Assembly (NCBI GenBank): GCA_015179025.1
Contig: WHUX01000204.1
Coordinates: forward strand, 27,855 to 91,854
DNA length: 64,000 nt
Reading direction: 5' to 3'
From: Terfezia claveryi
Lineage: Eukaryota; Ascomycota; Pezizomycetes; Pezizales; Pezizaceae
Made by a program: the position numbers and the translations under genes. The notes beneath the pieces were generated by a model, which was given only the letters and a program-made list of their open reading frames with translations, searched no databases and was not told where the DNA came from. Within the stretch, counting starts at the first letter, position 1. Each line of letters opens with the position of its first letter. This document shows, piece after piece, positions 11,254 to 21,380 of this stretch.

Positions 11254-14027
11254 ATGGCTACCTCGAGGGAACCAGGTACGACGCAGCTGGAAACACAGCA
11301 ACAAGAGTTTGCTATAATCTCCACGCTGCTGCATGTCCTCTCCGACCCTGCCCTGTTCAACCCTCCCGGCTTCAAACGGCCCCCATTCAGGCATCCGATT
11401 GCGACAGAGAAGATCGTGACCACGAGTGACGATGACAAGCACAAGCAGCTTAAATCTCTTCGCGGACTCTCCTTTGCGCTTGTTCGCAACCACGAAATAT
11501 TTGCTTTGGTGTCCAAGGTCCTCCCGTCTGGCATCCTGGGTTTTCTTTCTGTCACTGGGCCTAGTTGGGAGTGGCCTTCGGATTCCCATACTCTTCACAT
11601 TGCGCAGAACTCGCAGTTTGGGTAAGATTTCATTTTGCGTTTACACTTTACACCGCAGCACTGCTCTGTATTTTATAGTTGTTCATATCAATGACCTGTC
11701 TTGCTTCGTTCGATTTCTAGTGACCAAGAGCTCGAGTACGGCATCAAGAGCATCGATCCCTCCACATGCAACTTTCCGAACGGCATTTTCCGGCACATCT
11801 TCGACAACCCTGACACCACTTTAGAGGAACACTTTGGCACCGTCACTGGCCTGCTGGGCAAAATGACAGCTGCCAGTAGCCAGGACCGTGCAAGCGCCGC
11901 CGCCGATGTCTTGCTCAATTATCTCACGGCACAATGCAGCCGCAAAGTCAAGCGGCGATTCACGCGCATCTCAACGGATCCAAAGCAGCAGCACTGGCTG
12001 GACATCCTCCAAGGCGTTGGGCGGTCATGTTTCAGCAACATTGACTTCTCTTCACGAATATCCGCTAGTGGCTTTATTGGTAGTAAGGATGGGGCATGGC
12101 TAGAGCTGGCTCATATGACTTCACGGGAGAAGGCATGGTTCCTTACAGATGCGGAGTGGCTGGGAGCAAAGTATGATGTGGCAGACTCGGCAGCAGTGGG
12201 GTACCATTGAACGACGCTGTGAAGTATTTGCGCCAATTTATTGCAAGGTGTAGCGGGGATCCGCACGGGGAAGGGGGTCCACAACTTAGTAGTGACCTAG
12301 AACAATTCCCTGGCAGTCTTTCAACGGCCGCCAGGCAGGCGGAACTCGAGGAAGCATATTACCAGTTCCACCTCTACGCAACGCACCTCATTGGACTATT
12401 TGGCCACCACCTTGGCCAGGTTGTCAAGAGCCTGTTTCCCCAGCGCAAGCGTGGCCGACGTGAGGTTCTTCCCCCGAAGGAGGAAAACTTTGAGAAGTTT
12501 TGTTTCCACTGTAACGCTCTTCTGCGGATATCAAATCGAGTTTATGAATTGGCCTGGCGCTCTCCATTCTGGAAGCGCCTGCTCATCTTTGCTGATGAGG
12601 GCGTTCGCGCCACAAAGAAGGGTATGGAATCCATCGTCCCCACCGCTAACAGGTCACCCCCTTCCTCACCCTCCAAGCTTGTAGTCTCAAAGACCAGGAG
12701 TGGCGAATCGCCGCCAACGTCACCAGCAACTGACCATCACAAGCAAGGCGTCCGCTCAATATCTGACAAGTCCACATCTTCCAATTCCAGCACAGGTTCA
12801 ATTGAGTCGCCTACCTTGAAAAACTCTGCCTTGAGTCATAACGGAATTGACGCGCATGACTGTCCGGATGACGATGGCATGGATGCAAAGGAAGTCCTCG
12901 AAAGCAACATCTCCTATGACGAAGAGTCGGAGGAAGAGGAGGAGGAGGAGCCAGAGGCAGACGATCCCATGGGTAATCCAGTGTTGGCCCGGGATGCAGT
13001 CGAAGCGCGCGAACTATCCCCCAGCCCTCCACCTAAAGTCAACCTTCCGTCCTCCATCAGCCTCCGCAATCCCCCCTTTTCGAACGGCGAGGACGCGCAA
13101 AACATCATCTTGTGGCTCCGCCTCGTCACATTCCACATCCAGACCGTCACGAGATGGGAGAGCGCCGCAGTCGAGGCCATCCAGAGCCGGAGGCAACCCG
13201 TTATTCCACTCCAGCTCAAGGTTGTCACAACACCCGTTGTCGACCGCAACCAATTCACCCACAACCCACAAACCTGGCGCAGTTATCTCGCCAAACTCAT
13301 ATCGTCCCCAAATTCAGCCGCCACTATAGATCGCTACCTCACATCCGCCGGCAGGGCCAAAATCGAGGGCCCCTTTGTCGGTCAAGAACACTGCGAAGCC
13401 ACCCTCGGCGGTCTCCTATGGCACGCCCAGCAAACCCCCCTTGGCCAACAACCCCTCTCCTCAGGTCCCCGCGGGGCCACACTCTCCCCTATCCTCAAAG
13501 AACTCCGGCACATGGACCCCCACGTAAACCTAATCGGCACCAGCAAACGCTGCTGCCACGTGTGCGAAACCCTCCTCTGCCTCATCGCCACCTCCGCCAC
13601 CGCAACCCAACCCGCGCTGAAACTCCGCATCCTCGACACCCACGGCTCTCTCTACCCCTGCCTCATCCCACCGTCCATCCCCGCTCACGCCCGCGACGCC
13701 TGCGTCGACCACTATAGAAAGCAACTGGTATACTTCCTGAACAGACTTGGCGAGTGGGATGTGTCGGAGCAAGAGAAGAAACGTAAACAGGAGGAGTCGC
13801 AGCAGCAGCAGCAAGAGGGGCGGGCTGGGGACGGTGGCGGAGGGGGAAAGCCGAAGTCACTAGATTCGAAGGCGCCGTCGAGTAGTACTAGTAGGAAGAA
13901 TACGTCGGGGACGAGCGCGAGAAGGAGGAAGAGCGCGGGGAGCGCGACTATTGGTGTCGGGGGGAGAGAGGGGGTGTGTATGCTACGTAGGAAGAGGGGG
14001 GATGGAGGGGAGCATATTTTGTTTTAA
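11254..14027 (+). CDS. OTT_1508-like deaminase-domain protein, frame-broken
   Basis: Exon 1 runs from ATG 11254 to 11621; a 99-bp intron follows (GTAAGA..CTAG, 11622-11720). The frame continues to about 12206, where TGA 12208-12210 interrupts it. One base later the next frame carries on without a gap to 14027, so a single-base deletion in a T run (12207) or a sequencing error is likely. The total would be about 890 residues. Middle: helical region, then Ser-rich and acidic linkers (about 12650-12970). C-terminal domain: HCE (13389-13397) and CCHVC (13551-13565) match the H-x-E and C-x2-C zinc ligands of the cytidine-deaminase fold; the spacing and the GTSKRCC context resemble the OTT_1508-like fungal deaminases. 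The tail is Gln/Gly/Lys-rich and disordered. The substrate is unknown. Its ATG lies 4 bp from an inversion breakpoint, so promoter or 5' exons may be missing. Confidence 0.75.
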
Positions 14028-14662
14028 AGCAAGGCATGCTCACTGCACGATCACCACACCACGTATGTGGGTCGATCGGTATATTGCTCCCACCCAATTG
14101 AACAATTACTGTATATGTCGCACCCACCGTGACTTTTCTTCCTTCCTGGGCTCGTCGAGGGGGGTTTCTTTTTTCTTTTTTCCTTCGTGCACGGTTTTCT
14201 TGCATTGTCCTTAAGAACATGCGATGCAGTGGACGTGTGTTGCTTGGGCCGCTTCCTCGGGTGTTGGTTTGTTTTCTTGCTTTGTTGCTTTTGCTTGTTG
14301 CTTGTTGCTTGACTTGGTTGGAAGGGTTGTATTCATTACATCACGAAGCGAAGTCCGTAAAATAACATAACTCCCCCCTGCCGTTGCGCACGTAATTAGC
14401 AGTCCCGTTCACACATCCACAAGCCCCCATATCACACATTCTCGAGCCCCCGATCACACAACCCCGAGCCCCCGCGTATATAGCTTCCATAGCTCCCATA
14501 CCTTCCACATACAGCCTCCCAGGCTCTACAAGCCCGCTCGCCTCCGCCTCCGACGCTGTCTCCAACCCCGCCGCCCCCGCTACCCCCGCCGCTCCCTACT
14601 GCCACCTCCACTGCCACCCCTAATGGCCGAGGTATCCCCAAGTTCTTTCTCTGTTATTTGCA
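14028..14662. other. Intergenic, no gene recognised
   Basis: T-rich sequence (14150-14320) follows the deaminase stop and may hold its 3' end. Then comes a C-rich stretch with short repeats of CGAGCCCCC (about 14445-14475). No RNA gene or ORF is supported. Confidence 0.4.
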
Positions 14663-14989
14663 CTATATAGGCTCGATCCAATGTTCTGGGGCCCTGCAAC
14701 TGCTTAGTGGAGCAAGGCAGACAGAGGAGTGGGAATTACAGCTATCGGATAGAGACTGGAGGTATGCAATGACCTGGTGAGTTTCGTAACGAGCAGGCAC
14801 TGATAGCGTTTCACAACAGGCTTTGAAGCCTTTTTCTCTCGAATCGAGTTTGCGTTGAGTTCCTTGTGCATACGGTTTCTTTGGAATGTTGGTTTCATCA
14901 TCCTCGAGAAATCGAAGCAGCTCTTGGTATTGCTTGAGAGTTCTTCTGGGCTTGCGCTTTGTAAAGTTAAATGCGTCAATGGTATTCAT
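14663..14989 (-). pseudogene. 'IPKKPY'-domain protein, copy C (truncated)
   Basis: ATG at 14989 (reverse strand) opens about 108 codons. Residues about 34-53 (NIPKKPYAQGTQRKLD) match SIPKKPYLKATSRKLD of copy B, and ARYETHQVIAYLQSLSD matches VRYSTDAVIPYLQSLYD of copy A. After that the sequence diverges (CNSHS...), so the ORF is probably truncated. The upstream region holds a GC-rich repeat (15070-15185) shared with other element ends. Probably the 5' part of a mobile-element gene; the activity is not identifiable. Confidence 0.55.
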
Positions 14990-15069
14990 TATTGTAGATA
15001 GCACAAGCTGAGTATTTTCTGGTTTGATTTGTGAGGGGACGGGAAAGAAGAAAAGTCCCTGGTTTATAT

Positions 15070-15185
15070 ATATGTTCCGGGCCCACACGGAGAACTCAAT
15101 ATTCGCGAGAGGCGGCGGGCCCGGGCCCACAGCGAGAACCGTTATTTTCTCGCGGGTGGCCCAGGCCCATCGGGAGAACACGGGA
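15070..15185. repeat. GC-rich terminal/promoter-type repeat R1
   Basis: TATATATATGTTCCGGGCCC, GGAGAACTCAATATTCGCGA, then CTCGCGGGTGGCCC. The first two blocks recur reverse complemented at 18390-18490. Related GGTGGCCCGGAACA blocks lie at 44110 and 44675. Position directly upstream of the 14989 ORF suggests an element end or promoter. Confidence 0.75.
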
Positions 15186-15640
15186 GCACATAATTACCCA
15201 AGTAAGTAAAATTAATATATAGTAGATATAACGTGGAATAAAGCACGCGATGGAATACAAAGTGCAAGTAAAGGTAGAAAATGAGATTGGACCTTAAGCA
15301 GAAGGGCCGGCAACTTGTATTGTGTTTTCCTTAGGACACTGATGAGGACAAACTGAAACGAGATTTGTAGGATGATATCGGGTAGTACATTCTCCGGTCC
15401 ACACAAACTGGAACAGTGAATTTGCCTTCATATTTGAATTTCGTATCACACTAAGCAAGTGTTCACAAGTAGGCAAAACTGACCTATTGGTTCACAGGTA
15501 TATCATCGCCCGTGTTGCATATACAATGACTGCACCAAGAAATAAACAAACCCAGAATTCAGGTCTACACCAGCAAAGAAACCAACAATAATAACCTTTT
15601 TTTGTAGTCTATACGTCTATGCAGCCTTAGGCTATGAGAC
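15186..15640. other. Intergenic, no gene recognised
   Basis: AT-rich sequence with short ORFs only and no motif that I recognise. Confidence 0.35.
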
Positions 15641-17550
15641 GGCCTGGAACCTTTGACGGAACCTTCATTGGGAGCGGTCGACCTCCAGAACTACGTACGC
15701 CTGTGTCCCGCCAACGTAATAAAAACTGTGAAAGACCCAACTTACCAACCCGAGTCTGAACCCGGATCTGAAGCCGCAACTATGACCTTCCGACCTCTCT
15801 CAAAATCATATACCTCCACCAGTAGGCAACGTCCCCGAACCTTCATTCCCATCTGCCCACCCTGTACATGAAAAGAGACCGGTAACTTAAGAAAAACCAC
15901 TACCGAGCTGGTAGTTTTCTCTTCTCTCCTAGGTATGCCCTCCCAGGAGCCAACGTGCTCCAATTATCCCCTGCATTCCTGTTTTCCTCACATCCTGTAT
16001 AGTGTCTGCCATGGGTCGGTGGCAGGGTATTCCATGCACAACAAATGCCCTAGTGTCGACATATTCTCCAACCTCGACCGGCTTTGCTGGCTTTTTGTAT
16101 TTGGCAGCTGGGGATTTTGCTGCCTTGGGTCCCGTTTGACGTGCAACAGGCTGTCTTTTGGTGATGGGAGGTATCACCAGGGCCTCGTCCTTCTCATAGT
16201 CTGAGAGGTCTTCATATGGAGAAAACCTCCCTACATCGACCATCTCCTCATCCTCTTTGACCTTGTTTTTTGCTGGCGGTGTATCGCCTGCTGATGAACT
16301 GTCCTTGGCCCTCGCTTTCCCTTTTCCTTTCCCTTCAAACTTCTCCTTCCTCTCTTTTCCCTGTTTCTTCTCCTTCTTCTGCCTCATTACCTCTTCCAAC
16401 TTCTTAACTCCTGCTGTCTTCATCTTCCATATCTCGGCTGGATTTGACTGAGTTGTAGCATCTGCTATCTCTACTGACACTTGTACTCCCTGATCTGTCA
16501 TCTCCACCTTTGTCTTCATCATACTCTCCACCTCCGCCTTTCCTTCTGCCTGTGCCTCTAACTGTAACTTCAACTGAGTTACTGAGGCCTTGGCTTCCTC
16601 TAGTTCCAACCGAGCTTTATCACATTCCCCTCTCCAAAACTTGCTCTCCTGAGCTATTGTCTCCTTCAAACCCTTATAGTACTAACATACTCCTCCAGCT
16701 CCTTTATTTGTTGATGCTCAGCACTGCGACTCATCTTTTCTACTTTCTTTCGAGCCACTGCTAGTAGTGTGTCAACTGGTCTTCCTGTCAAACATCCAGC
16801 AAAATTCGCTAAAAAGTGATCAAACTTTTTTAGCTCTGCCTTCATCAATGGTACCTCCCCTGTTTTTTCATCCCTCCGTAAGGTCTCCTGCTTAAGGAAT
16901 ATCATTACCCTCTCTTCCGAGATCCGTAACTGTTCCTTCAATAAAACCTCTTTTCTCTTCATCTCCTCGCTCTCCTCTTCCAACCTATCAACCTCCTCTC
17001 TTAGTTTTTCCCGCTCGTTAGTAAATGCTTTGAGCTGTCTGGAAATAACTACTACTCCTCTATGCTTCTCATCATCCTCTTCTCCTAAAATCTCCTCTAT
17101 CACCCTCTGTACGTCTGCTGGCCCAATGAGTCCTAATATTGGTTGCACCTCTTATAATAGGAACTCTCCGACTGCTATCCAATCTTCCCTTGTCATTCTT
17201 TTCGTCTTCTCTTCTAATTGCTTCCTCTCTTCCTCAAATGTTCTCTCCTCTTCCTCAGAATCTGTAGATTCCCATACCCTCTCCACCTCTTCATCTTCCC
17301 CTCCATCTTCCCCTCCATCCTCTAAACTCTCCGCTATCTCTTCCAATTCTCTTCTCATGCCGCTGAAGGAGCACACTTCTTCGAAAAACGTTGGAGTCAT
17401 TCTTACTTTTGACACTGCCGGTGTACTGGCTGGTGTCAGTAATTGTGCTGGTTCCAGTGTCTTGTGTGTCGGTAGAGCATTTTGTAGGCTAGGTATTTGG
17501 ATCTGGCGACCGCCTTTTCCTCTGCCTTTGCTCTTTCCCGACTGTGGCAT
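15641..17550 (-). pseudogene. LINE ORF1 (gag-like coiled-coil), broken
   Basis: Starts at ATG 17550 (reverse strand). Acidic N-terminal region; in-frame TAA near 17149-17151; then a long charged coiled coil (17148 to about 16670, with LREEVDRLEEE-type heptads); a frame change near 16667; a second coiled coil and basic/acidic region; then the conserved-looking AFVVHGIPCHRP and GIIGARWLLGG. After another frame change the tail has VRGRCLLVEVYDFERGR (about 15770). Such layouts are typical of ORF1 proteins of fungal Tad-like LINEs, which bind element RNA. No ORF2 follows. Its 5' portion has a second copy at 22245-22545. Confidence 0.7.
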
Positions 17551-18289
17551 TATAATAACCTCTTACTGTTGCTATGCGCCGTTTTTACCGTTGGCTTTAG
17601 AATCCCTATCACCAAGAGCTAAAGGTTGTCATGTATGAGCCCTTTTCTGGGAGAAATCTCCCCGGTGAAATTATCAACCTCACCCTCAGGGGAAATCTGT
17701 GATTCCGTTCTTGCTCCGTAAAAAATTAGACCGCTGTCCTCCACTCCTCGAGGGCTGTATAATCCTGTAATCGCTGATGTCGGAAACCCTCTGGTTGTCG
17801 AGTTCGACCAAGTGGGCTCGTCCTGCACGGTGTTGTCGTCAACAATAATAACCTAAAGCTATTTAAAAAATAAAATAAAAACCATATAATGTGATGGACA
17901 GAAAATAAAAAATAAAAAGAAAACATGAAATATAATGTAACGACAAAAAATAGGGTAAAAAACCAGATCATTGATACTCTGTAGCGAGTCTCTAATAATT
18001 ACAAAGCTCAATAATTGGCGCTTTTTTCTTCTGCTATTGCATTAGGTATATCTCGAGTTATTATTTTATTTTTTATTTTTTGCCTGTCGCATTCTACGTT
18101 CTTTTTTGGTTAATAGTTGGGGTTTGTTTTGCTACTATGGTGATAATTTTACTTGTTTGTCACTAGTTGCGGTGAATGTTTTGTATCCAGTTTTGTATAC
18201 AGCGTAGATCGAACATTTGCTGTTTGCAATGGCGAATTAGCATAGGATTGGTGAATGGGAACAGGGTATTAGTGTAATTAGTGTATGGT
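17551..18289. other. Probable LINE 5' UTR, then AT-rich sequence
   Basis: 17551-17830 lies upstream of ORF1 and may be the element's 5' UTR. 17860-18130 is very AT-rich. No gene is supported. Confidence 0.35.
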
Positions 18290-18490
18290 GTGAGCTCACC
18301 CGACAGCCACATCATCGAAAATATCAATATACTATGAACCTCAATTTTCTCATACTCGCAGGTGGCCTGGCCATTCCATATTCTCCCGCTGGGCCCGGGC
18401 CACCTAGGAGATGGGTGGTCTCACTGTGGGCCCGGGCCTCTCGCGAATATTGAGTTCTCCGAGTGGGCGCGGAACATATATATATATCAT
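18290..18490. repeat. GC-rich repeat R2
   Basis: 18290-18372 matches 44050-44128 (GAGCTCACCCGACAGCCACA, then TCAATTTTCTCATACTCGC). 18390-18490 matches repeat R1 in inverted orientation, ending in GGAACATATATATATA. Confidence 0.75.
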
Positions 18491-19042
18491 TTGGTTAAGA
18501 TCAACGAATATTAAATTATCAGTACTTACTTAAAACAGTTAGTACTCCAGTTCAAGAGTCCATAATTGGACCGATTGGGAAGTATTGTTGAGTCCCCAAT
18601 TTGGACTTTGAAAAGTGCCAAAAATGGTCTTCCCTTTTTCAATTGCCAGTTTGGGGCTGCGGAAGATGACTTTTCCCACGTGGTCACCCAACGCAGTACT
18701 AGGGTAGACGGCTTGGCGGAACATTTGATGAGCCTAGTTTTCAACATCCTTGTTCTCGCCTTCCTGCATCACCACCCACTCATCAGCCGCCCCTTCATCA
18801 AAGCTGCTTAACTCCGGCTCCAGCACTATGGAAACCACGCTGATTTGTTGGTCCATAGGGACCCATCGACATTGACCGGAATAAAACCATCGGACACCTC
18901 AGCAATGCTATTGTGACCTCAAAGCCCAACTGCTTCAACGGCTTGGATGCCAACCAGCTCGAGCTTTGTATTGCTAACCAAACGCCTTTTCCGAAACAAA
19001 AAGAAACAAAGAAACCGACCGTGAAATAACAAAACCCACTCC
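18491..19042. other. Intergenic, no gene recognised
   Basis: Lies downstream of the stop of the split gene on the reverse strand. ORFs here are short and unsupported. Confidence 0.35.
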
Positions 19043-19374
19043 TCAGGCAACCTCCGTGACATCCTTCTTGACAATGCCTCCATTCTGCAATGCGACGTAC
19101 AAGCAATCCACCACAACGGAATTTTCCTTCATCCATCGATCCTTCTGTTTGCCCATTGTATTAAATAAAACCGTGAACTTCTCTGTCATCTGAAACGTGT
19201 GGCCATCATATTCAATCATACGCCAATCCTCTCCCGTTGTAACAAAGCCGAATACCACACCTCCACCATACGGCCCTTCATATCTCCCATTGCGAGCAAG
19301 CACTGTTTCATCGCCTCTCCAATGGACGACCTCTTTGCTTCCACTATGAAGACAAAGTTCCTTTCCTTGATCGT

Positions 19375-20910
19375 TTCTTTTTTTTTTTAAAACTCATTAC
19401 TCTTATGCGGTCCCGGTAAGGGGACCATGAAGAGCCACCCGGAACCCCGGGTGGATTCAGAACAGGGCAAGTTAAATTTGCCAGGTCCATCGCTAGATAC
19501 ATGGTAACAGGAAGGAGAATCGTAAGCGGGACCCCCATACTGTCATTAACGGACAGTGTCCGATGAGCCCGCGGGCCCTGACTGGAGCCCCGGAGAACCA
19601 AAAACCAAAAAAGAAAAAACTCGTAGATGGAAAATAACACGTCTCCTTTCCTTCCTCTTATCACCCTGTCAGACTGCTATATAGATAATGGAAAAAGGCC
19701 TCGGTGGCCTCGTATGTCTCCTCCCCCTCCTTCCGCCAGTCGGCTTCGTCTAATTTTTCCCAGGTGTCCTTTTCTCCGAGAAGAAGGGCTCTCTCCCGCC
19801 TGAACCGTGGGCACTGGAAAATGATATGGTGACCGCCCTCTACCGGGTTGCCGCACTCGCATTCCGTGGTATCGGCTTTACCGATGTGTTTGAGCCAGCT
19901 CCTCTGGGGGCCTTGGTCGGTTCGCATCCAAGTGTACGCGGATAGAGCTTGCCTACCCCATTCCACCCTTCGTTTGCTGAATCCTGGCTCTGTCCTCGCC
20001 GACTTGCGGATAGCCTTAGACGCTGTGCGGAGGCCTCCTGAGGTGACTGTGCGGGGTGTGCCACTTAGCTGACCATGGACCGATTCGAAGTCTGCATGTC
20101 TGTCTGCTTTCTCGTTTCCGTCAATGCCGATGTGACTTCTTACCCAGGCGATCTTAACGTCGCGCCTGTCTGTGGACTCGACCAGGCTGTTCTTGATTGC
20201 TGCCTCGATGCCTGTCCTCGGGGGGATCCCAGGCTCATGTTCAGGATGCACTGGATAGCTGCCTGAGAATCGGAGAGGATGGCTAGCATCTCCCGGTGCT
20301 CTGTATGGAGTGTGAGATGTATGGCGTGGAGTTCTCCATCTGCGACTGTGGCTAGGTCACCTAGATATCTGCCATAGGTTGCGGGGGATTGCCTAATCGG
20401 TCCATTGTGTGAGCTGCGCTGGCGACCCCTTCGGTCCTTCCTGTGCCATCAGTGAAGCAGGTCCACCACCCTTCGTCCAGTATACCCCCTATCGTGCCAG
20501 CCCAATATGCCCACTCCTTAGACCGCTGTGAGGTTGGGTCCATGATGACCTCATGGTTTATCGCAAAGACTCTTGTGTCGTCCCTATTGCCGTAGGATAG
20601 CTGAGCTGGGTTATCGGCGGCGGTCAGGTAGAACGCTTCTGTGATCGGACTGTCTCTTCGTAGGTGGGGGGTGGACCCATCATGCCAGGTGTGCCATCCT
20701 GGGGCTGGCTCTGCCTCTAAGAAGTTTCTAATTTCCGTGTCCCCAGTGCGTAAGCTTCTGGCGGCCCAGGTTCTTGATATGTCATTCAGTTTGTCCTGGA
20801 GTGGTTCTACGTTGGCTATGTATCCTAGCTTCTCGTGGCTGCTGCCATGGTACCCTCCGGTAATCTTACAGAGTGCTTTGCACTCGAGTCTCCTCATGGG
20901 ATTGATTAAT
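19375..20910 (-). mobile_element. Nested 5'-truncated LINE with 13-bp target duplication
   Basis: Same family as the 9306-11249 copy. It contains the segment starting MRRLECKALCKITGG, CFTDGTG, SHIGIDGNEKAD, a CECGNP zinc motif, a 3' UTR with the CCACCCGGG hairpin, and an A-rich tail (19381-19390 as T's). Flanking duplicates TTTCCTTGATCGT lie at 19362-19374 and 20911-20923. Frame breaks near 20240 and 20390 make it inactive. It is inserted into the C-terminal half of the split gene. Confidence 0.92.
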
Positions 20911-20941
20911 TTTCCTTGATCGTGATAACGTCCATCAGAAT

Positions 20942-20990
20942 TAGTCTGGTTGGCACAACACCCTCGTAGGTTGTTGTGCCAACCAGACTA
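20942..20990. mobile_element. 49-bp palindromic MITE, hAT-like
   Basis: Perfect 19-bp inverted arms, TAGTCTGGTTGGCACAACA and its complement, around an 11-bp spacer. It is flanked by identical 8-bp duplicates ATCAGAAT (20934-20941 and 20991-20998). Removing the element and one duplicate restores the reading frame of the host gene (EEFIL-MDVIT). The 8-bp duplication is the size made by hAT transposases. A single arm end (GTGCCAACCAGACTA) also occurs at 48519-48533. Confidence 0.9.
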
Positions 20991-21095
20991 ATCAGAATAA
21001 ATTCTTCACAGCCACCCGTCTCAGAGTCCATGGCAACGATCTCTTTCTCTCGTCGCAAGCGTATGTTCCGTCCTGTCTTACGTCTGAAATCGGCG

Positions 21096-21213
21096 TTTTT
21101 TTAATTTTTTTTATTTTAAAATACTCAAGACTCCTATGCGGACCCTACGTGGATCCATGAGGAGCCACCCGGAAGCCCGGGTGGATTCAGGACAAGGCAA
21201 GTTAATCTGCCCA
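21096..21213 (-). mobile_element. LINE 3' tip, detached from the 9306-11249 copy
   Basis: The reverse complement starts near GGCAGATTAACTTGCC, has the CCACCCGGG hairpin and ends in an A-rich tail directly against CGCCGATTTCAG. It supplies exactly the part missing after 11249 in the plus-strand LINE. Confidence 0.85.
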
Positions 21214-21333
21214 TCATAAAAGGTAGTAACTACACTAGCAGGTTTAGTGCCAATTAAATATAGTACAAGATCATCTGGTCAGCACTAGATCATATGAGGT
21301 AGTGACTACGCTAGCAGGTTTAGTGCTAAATTG
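21213..21333. repeat. Two units of a repeat of about 75 bp
   Basis: GGTAGTAACTACACTAGCAG (21222) and GGTAGTGACTACGCTAGCAG (21298) begin two similar units, each followed by GTTTAGTGC. The reverse complement of this unit is tandemly repeated at 48825-49065. Confidence 0.7.
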
Positions 21334-21380
21334 CTGCGGTGGGAGACCCCGCGATAAAGTCTCCCATCGCAGCACTAAAC
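21318..21380. repeat. 63-bp hairpin at the start of repeat copy B
   Basis: GTTTAGTGCT..GCTGCGGTGGGAGAC pairs with GTCTCCCATCGCAGCACTAAAC. The right half also begins copy A at about 1915-1940. Probably the terminal inverted repeat of the dispersed element or a stem in its leader. Confidence 0.75.

Larger units (their letters stand above)
19043..21095 (-). pseudogene. C-terminal half of the split host-type gene, twice interrupted
   Basis: Coding pieces on the reverse strand are 21095-20991 and 20941-20924, then 19374-19043. They read RRKTGRNIRLRREKEIV, SETGGCEEFIL, then after removal of the insertions FVFIVEAKRSSIGEAMKQC, GFVTTGEDWRMIEYDG, and a tail ending DVTEVA-stop (19043-19045). Removing the 49-bp MITE with one 8-bp duplicate and the nested LINE with one 13-bp duplicate keeps the frame. 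A further one-base frame change lies near 19300. VEAKR resembles the E-x-K half-motif of PD-(D/E)XK nucleases; this is a weak functional hint. The N-terminal half is at 9034-9305 on the plus strand. Confidence 0.75.

Noticed and set aside
12914..13860. Several reverse-strand ORFs inside the deaminase gene
   Set aside because: Shadows of a GC-rich coding exon; they lack motifs.
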